A DNA stretch of 64,000 bases from Myxococcus stipitatus DSM 14675 (GCF_000331735.1 NC_020126.1:6699501-6763500), one strand, 5' to 3'. Positions 26,495-36,692 are shown, counted from the stretch's first letter. A program made the numbers and translations. Notes: generated by a model not told the origin, from the letters alone.

Positions 26495-27886
26495 TCAGAC
26501 CGGCTCTCCTTGCCGCCGGGCGCCGGAAGGGGGTGGCTCCAGCGGAGAGCCCTCGCCTCCTCGCATCCGGTCGAGCACCTGCCGCGCCCGGTCCACCCTC
26601 ACCTCGCCTTCCTGCACCAACAAGGCGGCGATGGCCTCCACCCACTCCGGCGGCGCGCCGACACTCGTCGCCACCGAGCGCGCCTGCAGCGCCATGTGTC
26701 CCCGCTGGTTGCCCGCCGAGCCCAGCGCGCGAATCGCCGCCAGGTTCTGCGCGAGTCCCACCGAGGCGAAGATGCACGCCAGCTCCCGCGCCGGCGGATG
26801 CCCCAGCACCTTGAGCGCCGCCTGGACGCCCGGGTGTGTCAGCTGCGCATCGCCCACCGTGCCCAGCGCCAGCGGCAGCTGGATGTCGCCCAGCAGGTTG
26901 CCGCCTTCACGCCGCCACACGGACAGCGGCCCGTAGCGCCCCGTGCGAGCCGCGAAGGCATGGGCCCCCGCCTCGAGCGCGCGCCAGTCCTGCCCCGTGG
27001 CCAGCGCCAGCGCATCGATGCCGTTCATGATGCCCTTGTTGTGCGTGGCCGCGCGGTAGGGGTCCGCCTGCGCGAAGCGGCTCGCCTGGACGATTCCCTC
27101 CGCCACCTCCACCCCGCCGAGGCCGAAGTCCGCCAGCGCGCGCTCCGGAATGGAACATCGCGCCCGCGCGAGCCTCCGGTCCGACAGGTGCGTGAGGATG
27201 CGCAGGTAGACCTTGCCTCCGGTGAGCTGCTCGATGCGAGGCGCGATGCCCTCCATCATCGTGTTCACCAGGTGGGCCCCCATCGCCTCCTTCGTGTCCA
27301 CGAGCACATGCACCACCAGGAGCGGCTCCATGCCCGGCCCCTCCGGCGCGGGCAACAGGCGCACCTCCACGTCGCGCGCACCACCGCCCTCATCCATCAG
27401 CTGCGGGTGCATCGCGTTGGCCAGCGCAAGCAACTCCGTTCGGGCCTCCAGGATGCGCGCCATGGCGAAGCTGGGCGGCCCGTAGCGGGTGAGCTGTATC
27501 TGACCAATCATCAGCGAAGGGTCCGATTCCGCGACGAAGCCCCCCGCTTCGCCCACCAGCTTCGCGACGAACGAGAGGGCGGGAATGACGGACGGCTCCT
27601 CCACCACCATGGGGACCGCGTAGTCCCTTCCGTTGACCTTCAGCGGGAGCCCCAACCCCAGCGGAAGGCTGAACAAGCCCACGGCGTTCTCCACCGTGGA
27701 CAGCGTCGACTCCAGTCTCGGTCCTTCCACTCCTGTGAGCCCATCGAGTGTCTGCGCGTCCAACCCCAGTCCCGACTCCATCCGCTCCCGTCGCTCCTCC
27801 AACGACAGGCACTGGAAGCCGGAAAATACAGTCTGGATTGACGCGTCCCCTCGAGCCCCCTGGGGACCCACGAACTCCGTTGCCAT
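26495..27886 (-). CDS. mvaA: Hydroxymethylglutaryl-CoA reductase, class II
   Basis: 463 residues of the bacterial class II type. Markers include ENAVGLFSLPLGLGLPLKVNGRDYAVPM, VEEPSVIPALSFVAKL, ATHNKGIMNGIDALALATGQDWRALEAG and ACIFASVGLAQNLAAIRAL. The enzyme makes mevalonate for isoprenoids (or the reverse). In myxobacteria HMG-CoA metabolism also feeds an alternative route to isovaleryl-CoA for iso-fatty acids, from established knowledge. The ATG at 27886 has GAGG six bases upstream. No other mevalonate genes are nearby. Confidence 0.95.
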   Translation of the reverse strand: MATEFVGPQGARGDASIQTVFSGFQCLSLEERRERMESGLGLDAQTLDGLTGVEGPRLESTLSTVENAVGLFSLPLGLGLPLKVNGRDYAVPMVVEEPSVIPALSFVAKLVGEAGGFVAESDPSLMIGQIQLTRYGPPSFAMARILEARTELLALANAMHPQLMDEGGGARDVEVRLLPAPEGPGMEPLLVVHVLVDTKEAMGAHLVNTMMEGIAPRIEQLTGGKVYLRILTHLSDRRLARARCSIPERALADFGLGGVEVAEGIVQASRFAQADPYRAATHNKGIMNGIDALALATGQDWRALEAGAHAFAARTGRYGPLSVWRREGGNLLGDIQLPLALGTVGDAQLTHPGVQAALKVLGHPPARELACIFASVGLAQNLAAIRALGSAGNQRGHMALQARSVATSVGAPPEWVEAIAALLVQEGEVRVDRARQVLDRMRGGEGSPLEPPPSGARRQGEPV

Positions 27887-28075
27887 CTATCACCTCACAT
27901 CGGCGCAATTCCTCTCAAATGAGTCACTTCCAACCCATGAGCAACATGACACATCCATCTCTGTAGACAGGGTGTGTCGCTTCGTGAACAACGGAACCCC
28001 TGGCGGTCCACCAAACCACAGACATCTCGCACCCTGGCACAACTCGGCACACCCCCGCTGCGCCAGGAGTTCCAG

Positions 28076-28095
28076 CCCGCAACTCACGTTGCGGG
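28076..28095 (-). terminator. Hairpin after the secreted-protein gene
   Basis: Perfect 8-bp inverted repeat CCCGCAAC-TCAC-GTTGCGGG six bases after the stop of the gene at 28101. No T-run follows, so termination strength is uncertain. Confidence 0.45.
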
Positions 28096-28100
28096 GCGCT

Positions 28101-28706
28101 TCAAGGCGTCGGTGTCGGCGTGGGCGTGGGGTTCGGAACCGGCAGCGGCGGGATGGGCGGCGCCAGCTGGAGGAACGTCATGCTCGTCACGCCCATGGAC
28201 AGCGCGAGCCCCGTGGACAGACACGCCAGCGCGGCGGGCGCACTGGGTTGGATATCCGCCACGTTGATGACCAGCGCGCCGGCGAACTTCCCGGAGGCCA
28301 CGCGCCCGTAGGACGTCGTCACCGCCTGCCCCACCGGACTGATGACCAGCGGCGCGGCCAGCTCGACGACACTCGTCTCACCCGAGCTCCATGTGAGGTT
28401 GAGCCGACCGCTCATCGTGGCCAGCGCGCAGTTGGCGAGCGCATCCCCTTCCAGCCGGTAGCTCACCGAGCCGAGCGTCGGGTCCTGGGACACACAGGTG
28501 CTCAGCAGCACGTCCTCGGTGTAGTGGACCAGCGCGGGGAACAGGCGCAGGCCGGGGGTGAAGGTCTGACGATGCGAGCCGACACAAGTCGCTAACGGGG
28601 GCGCGGCCATTGCTTCGATATCCTCCGTGGCCAGGGCGGAGGTGGTGGAGACGAGGACTGCGAGGCAGGCGAGCTGTGCTGACGACATGCGGGACACTCG
28701 GGACAT
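28101..28706 (-). CDS. Secreted protein with Pro-Thr tail, unknown function
   Basis: 201 residues. A signal peptide (MSSAQLACLAVLVSTTSALA) follows a short basic stretch. GGAGG lies four bases before the ATG at 28706, which fixes the start and excludes a much longer in-frame reading that runs into the regulator upstream. The mature part has four Cys (TCVGSHR, STCVSQD, NCALATM, LACLSTG) in a beta-rich domain. The C-terminus is a (Thr-Pro) repeat (PNPTPTPTPTP), perhaps a wall-spanning or linker tail. No family recognised. Confidence 0.75.
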   Translation of the reverse strand: MSRVSRMSSAQLACLAVLVSTTSALATEDIEAMAAPPLATCVGSHRQTFTPGLRLFPALVHYTEDVLLSTCVSQDPTLGSVSYRLEGDALANCALATMSGRLNLTWSSGETSVVELAAPLVISPVGQAVTTSYGRVASGKFAGALVINVADIQPSAPAALACLSTGLALSMGVTSMTFLQLAPPIPPLPVPNPTPTPTPTP

Positions 28707-28935
28707 GCGACCTCCGAAGCCGCCCTCCGACGACGCGTCGAACGGCGCGCAGTACGTAGTGACCGTGAGTCGAAGCGCGAAGGCCCCCTTGGGTTGGGGG
28801 GCGTTGTCACCTGGACCCCAGCGCCCGTGAGTCCATGCGCCGCGGGGCAGCTTGTCGCCCGAGCAACCGCGCTCACACAAACGTTGCAAACGCGTCACGT
28901 GCATGGAAACCGGGCCGCGCAGACTCCGGCCCGCC

Positions 28936-29625
<690 letters not shown>

Positions 29626-29629
29626 CTTC

Positions 29630-29645
29630 GTGACAGCAATGTCAC
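29630..29645. promoter_or_regulatory. Palindrome GTGACA-GCAA-TGTCAC between the regulator and porin genes
   Basis: A perfect 6-bp inverted repeat with a 4-base spacer, just after the regulator stop and about 50-70 bases before the porin start. The half-site resembles the TGTCA core of Pho boxes but is inverted instead of direct, so its ligand is unclear. Confidence 0.35.
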
Positions 29646-29715
29646 CTGGCGGACCTGAAACAGCCACGGACGTTACCTAGAAGCCAGTTTCGTGACCCTC
29701 CTGAAACCCTCCTCG

Positions 29716-31002
29716 ATGCGCCGACTCGCCCACACCTCCCTCGTCCTCGCCCTGTGTCCCACCCTCGCGCTGGCGCAGCAGTCGTCGCCCCCCGCCGATG
29801 AGGCCGCGTCCCCGGCGCCCGCCTCGGAGGCCCCCGCCGCGGACAGCTCCGCGCCCGCCACGACGTCCGAGGCGGACGCGGCCCCGGCGGATGCGGATAT
29901 CGACGAGAGGATGACCATCGCCGAGGGGAAGGTCGCCGCGCTCGAGGAGCAGAACACCGAGACGAAGAACGACCTGCTCTCCCTCAAGCGGCTGAAGCTC
30001 TCCGGCTACGTGCAGGGGCGCTACCAGTACCAGCAGAGCCTGGATGAGTCGGGGACGGGCGGCTTCAGCCGCTTCGGCGTGCGCCGGGGTCGCCTCAAGA
30101 CGACCTACACCACGGACTGGGCGCAGATGATGCTGCAGATCGACGCGGTGCCCGCCGCCCCGGGCGTCACCGTGCGCGACGCCGAGGCCACCCTCTTCAT
30201 CCCCGGCACGAAGCAGCAGCTCTCCCTCACCCTGGGGCAGATGAAGTGGCCGTTCGGCTACGAAGCCGTCCAGTCCTCCAGCGACCGGGAGATGCCCGAG
30301 CGCACCCGCGTCATCCGCGCCTTCCTCCCGGACGAGCGCGACCGCGGCATCAAGTTCGCGGGCAACTTCCTGGAGGGCAAGGTGAACGTCAGCGTCGGAC
30401 TCTTCGACGGCGACGGCATCTTCAACCAGGGCTACGTCGGCTCCGACAACGACAAGGAGAAGGACTTCATCGGCCGCGCGGGCTTCGACTTGGGCTGGCT
30501 GTCCGGCGGCGTCTCCGGCTGGCACGGCTACTCCATCGCCAAGGCCCCGTCGGACACCTACCGCAAGGCCCACACGCGCGACCGGCTGGGGCTGGACGCG
30601 CAGGTGTACCTGGACGTGCTGCCCTTCGGCGCCACCTCCATCAAGGGCGAGTACATCGTCGGCAAGGGCTACTGGAAGAGCTCCGGCGACGTGAAGGTGG
30701 AGCAGCTCGGCGTGCCCGCCAGCGGCTGGTACGGGTTGATTGTCCAGAATGTGGGCCTGACGAACGCCGTGGCCGTCCGCTACGACTGGTTCGACCCGGA
30801 GCACGGCAAGAAGAACGCGGCCGTGGAGGGCCGCCCCGCCTCCAGCAACACGGTGGGCACCCTGGGCGTGTCGCTCCTCCACTACTTCGGGGAGAACCTC
30901 AAGGTCACCGCCGCCTACGAGCTGCCGATGACGGCCGCGCCCTCCGGTGCGCAGGAGCCGCACGACAACCTGTTCACGCTTCAGATGCAGGCCCGCTACT
31001 AG
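29716..31002 (+). CDS. OprP/OprO-like (phosphate-selective) outer membrane porin
   Basis: 428 residues from the ATG at 29716; a GTG eight codons upstream is an alternative. A signal peptide (RRLAHTSLVLALCPTLALAQ) is followed by an Ala/Pro/Ser-rich linker and a short coiled coil (IAEGKVAALEEQNTETKNDLLSLKRL). The remainder is a beta-barrel with alternating aromatic strands: LSGYVQGRYQYQQ, FGVRRGRLKTTYTTDW, LTLGQMKWPFGYEAVQSS, ending FTLQMQARY with the C-terminal aromatic needed for BAM assembly. The gene order regulator-porin-pst supports phosphate uptake across the outer membrane. Confidence 0.87.
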   Translation: MRRLAHTSLVLALCPTLALAQQSSPPADEAASPAPASEAPAADSSAPATTSEADAAPADADIDERMTIAEGKVAALEEQNTETKNDLLSLKRLKLSGYVQGRYQYQQSLDESGTGGFSRFGVRRGRLKTTYTTDWAQMMLQIDAVPAAPGVTVRDAEATLFIPGTKQQLSLTLGQMKWPFGYEAVQSSSDREMPERTRVIRAFLPDERDRGIKFAGNFLEGKVNVSVGLFDGDGIFNQGYVGSDNDKEKDFIGRAGFDLGWLSGGVSGWHGYSIAKAPSDTYRKAHTRDRLGLDAQVYLDVLPFGATSIKGEYIVGKGYWKSSGDVKVEQLGVPASGWYGLIVQNVGLTNAVAVRYDWFDPEHGKKNAAVEGRPASSNTVGTLGVSLLHYFGENLKVTAAYELPMTAAPSGAQEPHDNLFTLQMQARY

Positions 31003-31060
31003 GCCCTACCTTCCGCCGCAACGCTCACCACATTCCACTTGTTCGCAGGAGCTGACAGCC

Positions 31061-31882
31061 ATGAAGGCATTCCTCGGTTCAATCGTCGCGGGCCTGCTGC
31101 TCGCCCTCCCGCTCGCCGCCCAGGCGGGCAATGTCACCGTGAAGGGCTCGGACACCATGGTCATCCTCGGCCAGCGCTGGGCCGAGGAGTTCATGAAGAA
31201 GACGCCCGGCACCAAGGTCCAGGTGACGGGCGGTGGCTCCGGTGTGGGGCTCGCCGCGCTCCAGAACGGCACCACTGAAATCGCCATGTCCAGCCGCGAG
31301 ATGAAGGACGCGGAGAAGACCAAGCTGCGCACCCGCTACAACACCACGGGCGTGGAGATTCCGGTCGCCAAGGACGGCGTCACCTTCTACGTCAGCGAGA
31401 GCAACCCCATCAGCGCGCTCACCGTGGAGCAGCTGCGCGGCATCTACGTGGGCGACATCACCAACTGGAAGCAGGTGGGCGGCGCGGATGCCCCCATCAT
31501 CATCTACTCCCGCGAGAACTCCTCCGGCACCTACGTCTTCGTGAAGGACCACGTGCTGGACGGCGAGGACTACGTCGCCTCCGCCCAGACGCTGCCCGGC
31601 ACCGCCGCGGTGGTGAACGCCGTCTCCAAGGAGAAGAACAGCATCGGCTACGGCGGCGCCGCGTACGCCAAGGGCATCAAGGAGCTCAAAATCAAGAAGG
31701 GCAACGAAGAGGTCGCCCCCTCGGCCGAGAACATCAAGACGGGCAAGTACCCGCTGTCGCGCGACCTCTACTTCTACCTGCGCAACAAGCCCTCGGGGGA
31801 TGCCAAGACGTTCATCGACTTCGCGCTTTCGCCGGAAGGTCAGGCCGTGGTCACCAAGGTCGGATACTTCCCGGTGAAGTAG
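31061..31882 (+). CDS. pstS: Phosphate ABC transporter substrate-binding protein
   Basis: 273 residues with a signal peptide (MKAFLGSIVAGLLLALPLAAQA). Phosphate-binding loops are visible: VKGSDTMVILGQRWAEEF, VTGGGSGVGLAALQNGTTEIAMSSR and IIIYSRENSSGTYVFVKDHVL. AGGAG lies about ten bases before the ATG at 31061. It is the first Pst gene, 58 bases after the porin. Confidence 0.97.
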   Translation: MKAFLGSIVAGLLLALPLAAQAGNVTVKGSDTMVILGQRWAEEFMKKTPGTKVQVTGGGSGVGLAALQNGTTEIAMSSREMKDAEKTKLRTRYNTTGVEIPVAKDGVTFYVSESNPISALTVEQLRGIYVGDITNWKQVGGADAPIIIYSRENSSGTYVFVKDHVLDGEDYVASAQTLPGTAAVVNAVSKEKNSIGYGGAAYAKGIKELKIKKGNEEVAPSAENIKTGKYPLSRDLYFYLRNKPSGDAKTFIDFALSPEGQAVVTKVGYFPVK

Positions 31883-31894
31883 GCCGTCCCGAGA

Positions 31895-31912
31895 CAGTCA
31901 CACGAATGTCAC
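31895..31912 (+). promoter_or_regulatory. Pho-box-like direct repeat before pstC
   Basis: CAGTCAC-ACGA-ATGTCAC: two 7-base units with a 4-base spacer, giving the 11-base period of the E. coli Pho box (CTGTCAT-N4-CTGTCAT). It lies only 18 bases before the pstC ATG, inside the pstS-pstC gap, so it would drive an internal promoter or repress; its position is unusual. Confidence 0.5.
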
Positions 31913-31930
31913 GCGAGGCCCCGACCCACT

Positions 31931-32938
31931 ATGGATAGACAGGCCATCATGGAGCAGGGTCTCAGTCAGCCACTCGTCGCGCCCTCGTTGTCGCCGGCCG
32001 CGCGGAGGCGGCAGCTTCGGGAGAAGGTCATCGCGGGGCTCATCACCCTCATGGCCTTCACCGGCATCGCGGCGCTCATCCTCATCATCATCTTCGTGGC
32101 CAAGGAAGCCCTCGGCCTCTTCCTGGATGCCGAGGCCCGCCACGAGGCCAGCCTCTCCAAGATGTTCCTGGCGCAGGACGTGCCAGCGGGCCGCCCGGCC
32201 TTCCGCTGGCAGCCCGTCTCCAAGGTGCCCAAGGTCAGCATGATTCCGCTGTTCGTGGGCACCCTGAAGACCACCGTCGTCTCCATGCTGGTGGCGGTGC
32301 CCCTGGGGGTCTTCGGCGCGCTGTTCGCCGCGGAGTTCGCGCCCCGCCGGCTGCGTGAGCTGCTCAAGCCCGTCATCGAGCTGCTCGCCGGCATCCCCTC
32401 CGTCGTCCTGGGCTTCTTCGCGCTGATGGTGATGTCCACGGTGGTCAAGGACGTCTTCCACTTCGACCGCCCGCTCAACGCGATGCTGGCGGGCCTGGGC
32501 CTGGCGCTCGCCATCGTCCCCGTCATCTTCACCGTGTCCGAGGACGCGCTCACCGCGGTGCCTCGCAGCTACCGCGAGGCGTCGCTCGCGCTGGGCGCCA
32601 CGCCCTGGGAGACCGCGTGGAAGGTGGTCCTCCCCGCCGCGGCCCCCGGCATCCTCGCCGCGTGCGTGCTGGGCTTCGGCCGCGCCATCGGCGAGACGAT
32701 GATTGTCCTCATGGCCTCCGGCAACGCGGACGTCATCTCCTGGAGCCTGGGGGACTCGGCGCGCTCGCTGTCGGCGACCATCGCCGCGGAGATGGGTGAG
32801 GTGGTGGTGGGCAGCCCGCACTACTCGCTCTTGTTCTTCATCGGCGTGCAGCTCTTCCTCTTCACCTTCGTGCTCAACCTGATGGCCTCCACCTGGACCC
32901 GGCGAGTCGTCCGCAAGCTCACCGGAGGTGCCGCGTGA
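31931..32938 (+). CDS. pstC: Phosphate ABC transporter permease PstC
   Basis: 335 residues with about six membrane helices, the first at 33-58 (VIAGLITLMAFTGIAALILIIIFV) and a periplasmic loop carrying charged sequence after it. The EAA-like cytoplasmic loop is visible as [48 protein letters not shown], seen in two stretches. The gene follows pstS by 48 bases and its stop overlaps the pstA start (GTGA). A second in-frame ATG at 31949 is a possible start given the Pho-box-like repeat so near. Confidence 0.95.
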   Translation: MDRQAIMEQGLSQPLVAPSLSPAARRRQLREKVIAGLITLMAFTGIAALILIIIFVAKEALGLFLDAEARHEASLSKMFLAQDVPAGRPAFRWQPVSKVPKVSMIPLFVGTLKTTVVSMLVAVPLGVFGALFAAEFAPRRLRELLKPVIELLAGIPSVVLGFFALMVMSTVVKDVFHFDRPLNAMLAGLGLALAIVPVIFTVSEDALTAVPRSYREASLALGATPWETAWKVVLPAAAPGILAACVLGFGRAIGETMIVLMASGNADVISWSLGDSARSLSATIAAEMGEVVVGSPHYSLLFFIGVQLFLFTFVLNLMASTWTRRVVRKLTGGAA

Positions 32939-33846
32939 AGCCCGGGACACGCCGCGCGGTGGGCCTGGTGCTCACGTCGCTCACCGCCCTGGCCGCCTTC
33001 CTCATCGTGGCGGTGCTGGTCATCATCCTCTTCAACATCGCGGAGAACGGGGCCGCGGGCGTCACGTGGACGTTCCTCTCCCAGCCTCCCGCGGACGGGA
33101 TGATGGGCGGCGGCATCTTCCCCGCCATCTTCGGCACCGCGGCCCTCACGCTGCTGATGACGGTGGCGGTGATGCCGGTGGGCGTGCTGACGGCCGTCTA
33201 CCTGCACGAGTACGCGCCGCCCAACTCCCTCTTCGCGCGCATCGTGCGCGTGGCCGTCGTCAACCTGGCGGGAGTGCCCTCCATCGTCTTCGGCCTGTTC
33301 GGCCTGGGCTTCTTCATCCTCTTCGTGGGCCAGGGCATGGACCGCGCGCTCGGCCATGAGGAGATGTACTGGGCGCAGCCGGGCCTCTTGTGGGCGGCGC
33401 TCACCCTGGCGGTGCTGACCCTGCCGGTGGTCATCGTCTCCACCGAGGAGGCGCTGCGCGCGGTGCCCATGGACCACCGCACCGCGAGCCTCGCGCTGGG
33501 CGCCACGCAATCCCAGACATTGGCCCGCGTGGTGCTCCCAGGCGCGCTGCCCGGCATCCTCACGGGCGCGGTGCTGGCCATCTCCCGAGGCGCGGGCGAA
33601 GTGGCTCCCATCCTCTTCACGGGCGCCGCCTACTTCCTGCCGGACCTGCCCACCCACCTCAACTCGCAGTTCATGCACCTGGGCTACCACACGTACGTGA
33701 TGGCCACCCAGTCGCCGGACGTGGAGGCCACCCGTCCCCTGCTCTACTCGACGGTGCTGGTGCTGCTGCTGCTCACCTTCGCCCTCAACCTCGTCGCGGT
33801 CATCATCCGCACGCGCACGCGCCGCAAGGCCGCGGGCGCCCACTGA
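32935..33846 (+). CDS. pstA: Phosphate ABC transporter permease PstA
   Basis: 303 residues, six helices. The cytoplasmic coupling loop is [31 protein letters not shown], matching PstC's loop. GTG start inside the pstC stop. [16 protein letters not shown] is the characteristic PstA helix. It pairs with PstC to form the membrane channel energised by PstB. Confidence 0.95.
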   Translation: MKPGTRRAVGLVLTSLTALAAFLIVAVLVIILFNIAENGAAGVTWTFLSQPPADGMMGGGIFPAIFGTAALTLLMTVAVMPVGVLTAVYLHEYAPPNSLFARIVRVAVVNLAGVPSIVFGLFGLGFFILFVGQGMDRALGHEEMYWAQPGLLWAALTLAVLTLPVVIVSTEEALRAVPMDHRTASLALGATQSQTLARVVLPGALPGILTGAVLAISRGAGEVAPILFTGAAYFLPDLPTHLNSQFMHLGYHTYVMATQSPDVEATRPLLYSTVLVLLLLTFALNLVAVIIRTRTRRKAAGAH

Positions 33847-33857
33847 CGGTCCCCTCC

Positions 33858-34634
33858 ATGTCCCTTTCTCCGAATGCCCCCCGCCCCAAGATGGAGGCGA
33901 GAGAGCTGACCCTCCGCTATGGCACCAAGGACGCCATCAAGAAGGTCTCCCTGGCCATCCTGGACCGGCGCGTCACCGCCCTCATCGGTCCGTCCGGCTG
34001 CGGCAAGTCCACCTTCCTGCGCTCGCTCAACCGGATGAATGACCTGATTCCGGGCGCCAACCACACCGGCACCATCCTGCTGGACGACACGGACATCCAC
34101 GACCGCAGCGTGGACGTGGTGGACCTGCGCCGCCGCGTGGGCATGGTCTTCCAGAAGTCCAATCCGTTCCCCAAGAGCATCTTCGAGAACGTCGCCTACG
34201 GCCTGCGCGTGGGCGGCATGAAGGACAAGCAGCAGCTGTCCCAGCGCGTGGAGAAGTCCCTGCGCGGCGCGGCCCTCTGGGATGAGGTGAAGGACCGCCT
34301 CCACGAGAGCGCCCTGGGCCTCTCCGGTGGCCAGCAGCAGCGCCTGTGTATCGCCCGCGCCATGGCCGTGGAGCCGCAGGTGCTGCTGATGGACGAGCCC
34401 GCCAGCGCGCTGGACCCCATCGCCACGGCGAAGATCGAAGAGCTCATCCACGAGCTCAAGGCGACGTACACCATCGCCATCGTCACCCACAACATGCAGC
34501 AGGCCGCGCGGGTGAGCGACAGGACCGCTTTCTTCTACATGGGCGAGCTGGTGGAATGCGGGCCCACCGAGCAGATTTTCACCAACCCTCGCGAGAAGCG
34601 CACCGAGGATTACGTCACCGGGAAGTTCGGGTGA
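33858..34634 (+). CDS. pstB: Phosphate ABC transporter ATP-binding protein PstB
   Basis: 258 residues. Walker A is [22 protein letters not shown] (shown in part), Q-loop [19 protein letters not shown], signature [14 protein letters not shown], Walker [16 protein letters not shown] and switch His in [23 protein letters not shown] and NPFPKSI are PstB-specific. ATG at 33858, 11 bases after pstA. The stop overlaps a GTG that may start phoU. Confidence 0.98.
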   Translation: MSLSPNAPRPKMEARELTLRYGTKDAIKKVSLAILDRRVTALIGPSGCGKSTFLRSLNRMNDLIPGANHTGTILLDDTDIHDRSVDVVDLRRRVGMVFQKSNPFPKSIFENVAYGLRVGGMKDKQQLSQRVEKSLRGAALWDEVKDRLHESALGLSGGQQQRLCIARAMAVEPQVLLMDEPASALDPIATAKIEELIHELKATYTIAIVTHNMQQAARVSDRTAFFYMGELVECGPTEQIFTNPREKRTEDYVTGKFG

Positions 34635-34657
34635 GCGAAGAGAAGGGATGGGCGGCG

Positions 34658-35344
34658 ATGCCCTTGACGCACACGGACAAGGCCTTCGAGCAGGACCTGA
34701 GGGACCTGCGTGAGAAGTTGCTCGCGATGGGGGCGAAGGTGGAGGGCCTCATCGCTCAGAGCATGCTGGCCCTGACGGAGCGCGACAGCGCGCTGGCGGA
34801 GAAGGTCGTCCACGCGGACAAGGACGTCAACCGCCTGGAGATTGAAGTCGACGAGCTGTGCCGCCGCATCCTCGCGCTGCGCCAGCCGGCCGCCAGTGAC
34901 TTGCGCCTCATCACCACGGCGCTGAAGATCGTCACGGACCTGGAGCGCATCGGCGACCTGGCCGTCAACATCGCCGAGCGCTCCATGGACCTGAACCAGG
35001 TCCCTCCGCTGGCGCCGTACGTGGACACGCCTCGGCTGGCGGAATTGGCGCAGCAGCAGGTGAAGCGCTCGCTGGATGCCTTCGTCTCCGGCGACGCGAC
35101 GAAGGCGGAGGAGGTGCTCCAGGGGGATGACCTGCTGGATGCGCTCTTCCTCAAGATCTTCAACGAGCTGCTCGCGTACATGATGGAGGACTCCAAGAAC
35201 ATCCGCCGGGCCACGGCGCTGATGTTCATCGCCAAGCACCTGGAGCGCATCGGCGACCACGCGATGAACGTGGCGGAGATGGTCGTCTACATGGTGCGGG
35301 GCAAGGACATCCGCCATCCCCGCAGCCGCAACCTGGGCGACTGA
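34658..35344 (+). CDS. phoU: Phosphate transport/regulation protein PhoU
   Basis: 228 residues, two repeats of a three-helix PhoU bundle. Each repeat carries the metal-cluster motif E/DxxxD: DLERIGDLAVNIAERS in the first, HLERIGDHAMNVAEMVVYMVRG in the second. PhoU transmits the Pst transport state to PhoR and limits uptake. The start may instead be the GTG at 34631, which overlaps the pstB stop (GTGA) and would add nine residues; the ATG at 34658 fits the family length. Confidence 0.96.
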   Translation: MPLTHTDKAFEQDLRDLREKLLAMGAKVEGLIAQSMLALTERDSALAEKVVHADKDVNRLEIEVDELCRRILALRQPAASDLRLITTALKIVTDLERIGDLAVNIAERSMDLNQVPPLAPYVDTPRLAELAQQQVKRSLDAFVSGDATKAEEVLQGDDLLDALFLKIFNELLAYMMEDSKNIRRATALMFIAKHLERIGDHAMNVAEMVVYMVRGKDIRHPRSRNLGD

Positions 35345-35372
35345 GGACGGCGGCGCTTCACGGCGCCGTCAC
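35345..35372 (+). terminator. Weak hairpin after phoU
   Basis: ACGGCGGCGC...GGCGCCGT forms an imperfect GC stem just after the phoU stop with no T-run. It may attenuate read-through into the glycosyltransferase gene 140 bases downstream, but does not rule it out. Confidence 0.3.
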
Positions 35373-35483
35373 CCGGAATTGGCCCAGGCGACCCGGGGGC
35401 TCCGCATCGCTGACGCGCGAGCCCCCTAGCGTGGCACCCAGGTCGCGCGATGACCGCGCGACAGCCCTGGGGACCGCCCGCGC

Positions 35484-36692
35484 ATGTCGCTTGCTTCCGC
35501 CCTCCTCCTCTTCGCTGCCTGCTTCGGCCTCACCGCACTCCTCATCCAATACGTGCTCGTGCTCCGCCACCGGCGTGAGCAGCCTCGCACCCTCCCCGCC
35601 GCGATGGCCTGGCCGGGCATCTCCATCCTCAAGCCCCTGTGCGGCGCGGATGATGACCTGGAGGCGAACCTCAAGCACTTCGCCCGCCTGGAGTACCCGG
35701 GCGAATACGAGGTGGTGCTGGGCGTCAAGGACACGCGCGACGCGGCCTACCCGGTGGCGCAGGAAGCCGTGCGCCGCTGGCCCGGCATCATGCGGCTGGA
35801 GCTGCAGGAAGGCGCTCCGGGCCTCAACCCCAAGGTGAACCAGCTCATCACCCTGGCGGACCGCGCCCGCTTCGACCTGCTGGTCATCAGCGACAGCAAC
35901 ACGCGGGTGGCGCCCGGCTACCTGGAGGAGATTGCCGCGGGCTTCGCGGACCCCGCGGTGGGCTGCGTCACCCACCCCGTCGCCGGCATGGGGGAGCGCA
36001 CCTTCGGCTCGCTGCTGGACAACCTCTACCTGACGTCCAGCGCGGCGGCGGGGATGATTGGCGCCAAGCGCTTCGCGGACCAGGACATCGTCGTGGGCAA
36101 GTCCATGGCGCTGCGCCGCGCGGACGTGGAGGCGCTGGGCGGCTTCTACTCGGTGCGCGACGTGCTGGCGGAGGACTACGTCATCGGCCAGTGGGTGACG
36201 CGCAAGCTGGGCCGCCGCGTCCACGTCGCGTGTACGCCCGTCTTCAACGTGTCCCTGGAGAAGAGCGTGCGCGCCTTCTTCCAGCGCTACCTGCGCTGGA
36301 GTGTCATCCACCGGACGGCGGTGACGCCGCCCACCTACGTGGCGCAGGCGCTGCTCAACCCCTCGCCGCTCGCCGTGCTGGGCGCGCTGTTGAGCCCCAC
36401 ACACGAAGCGGTGGCGGTGGCGCTGGCCGTGGTGCTGGGCAAGGTGGTGGTGGACCTGGCGGCGTTCCGCGCGCTGCGCCCGCAGCCGGTGTCCTGGCGC
36501 TGCGCTCCCGCGGTGCTGGCCAAGGACGTGCTGCTGTTCGTCGCCTGGTGGCACGGCGTCTTCTTCCGCACGGTGGACTGGCGAGGCACGCGGCTGCGGG
36601 TCGGTCCGGGGACGCGTCTCCTCCCCCCGCGCGTGGCCCTGTCCACCGCCAACGCGGCACTGACACCTCGGGACGAGTGGGTCGCTGGCTGA
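35484..36692 (+). CDS. GT21 ceramide-glucosyltransferase-like membrane glycosyltransferase
   Basis: 402 residues. An N-terminal helix (LASALLLFAACFGLTALLIQYVLVL) is followed by a GT-A domain with ISILKPLCGADDDLEANL, the D2 motif LLVISDSNTRV, D3 in LAEDYVIGQWV and the QRYLRWS version of (Q/R)XXRW. Two or three C-terminal helices follow. This set is that of ceramide glucosyltransferases (GT21, also HpnI-like). Myxobacteria make sphingolipids, so glucosylceramide is a plausible product. It lies right after the pst-phoU genes, hinting at phosphate-sparing glycolipid synthesis (inference). Confidence 0.87.
   Translation: MSLASALLLFAACFGLTALLIQYVLVLRHRREQPRTLPAAMAWPGISILKPLCGADDDLEANLKHFARLEYPGEYEVVLGVKDTRDAAYPVAQEAVRRWPGIMRLELQEGAPGLNPKVNQLITLADRARFDLLVISDSNTRVAPGYLEEIAAGFADPAVGCVTHPVAGMGERTFGSLLDNLYLTSSAAAGMIGAKRFADQDIVVGKSMALRRADVEALGGFYSVRDVLAEDYVIGQWVTRKLGRRVHVACTPVFNVSLEKSVRAFFQRYLRWSVIHRTAVTPPTYVAQALLNPSPLAVLGALLSPTHEAVAVALAVVLGKVVVDLAAFRALRPQPVSWRCAPAVLAKDVLLFVAWWHGVFFRTVDWRGTRLRVGPGTRLLPPRVALSTANAALTPRDEWVAG

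Noticed and set aside
23396-26814. Long plus-strand frames over the kinase, regulator and HMG-CoA reductase genes
   Set aside because: No family features, high Arg/His content, and the opposite strand encodes well-defined proteins.
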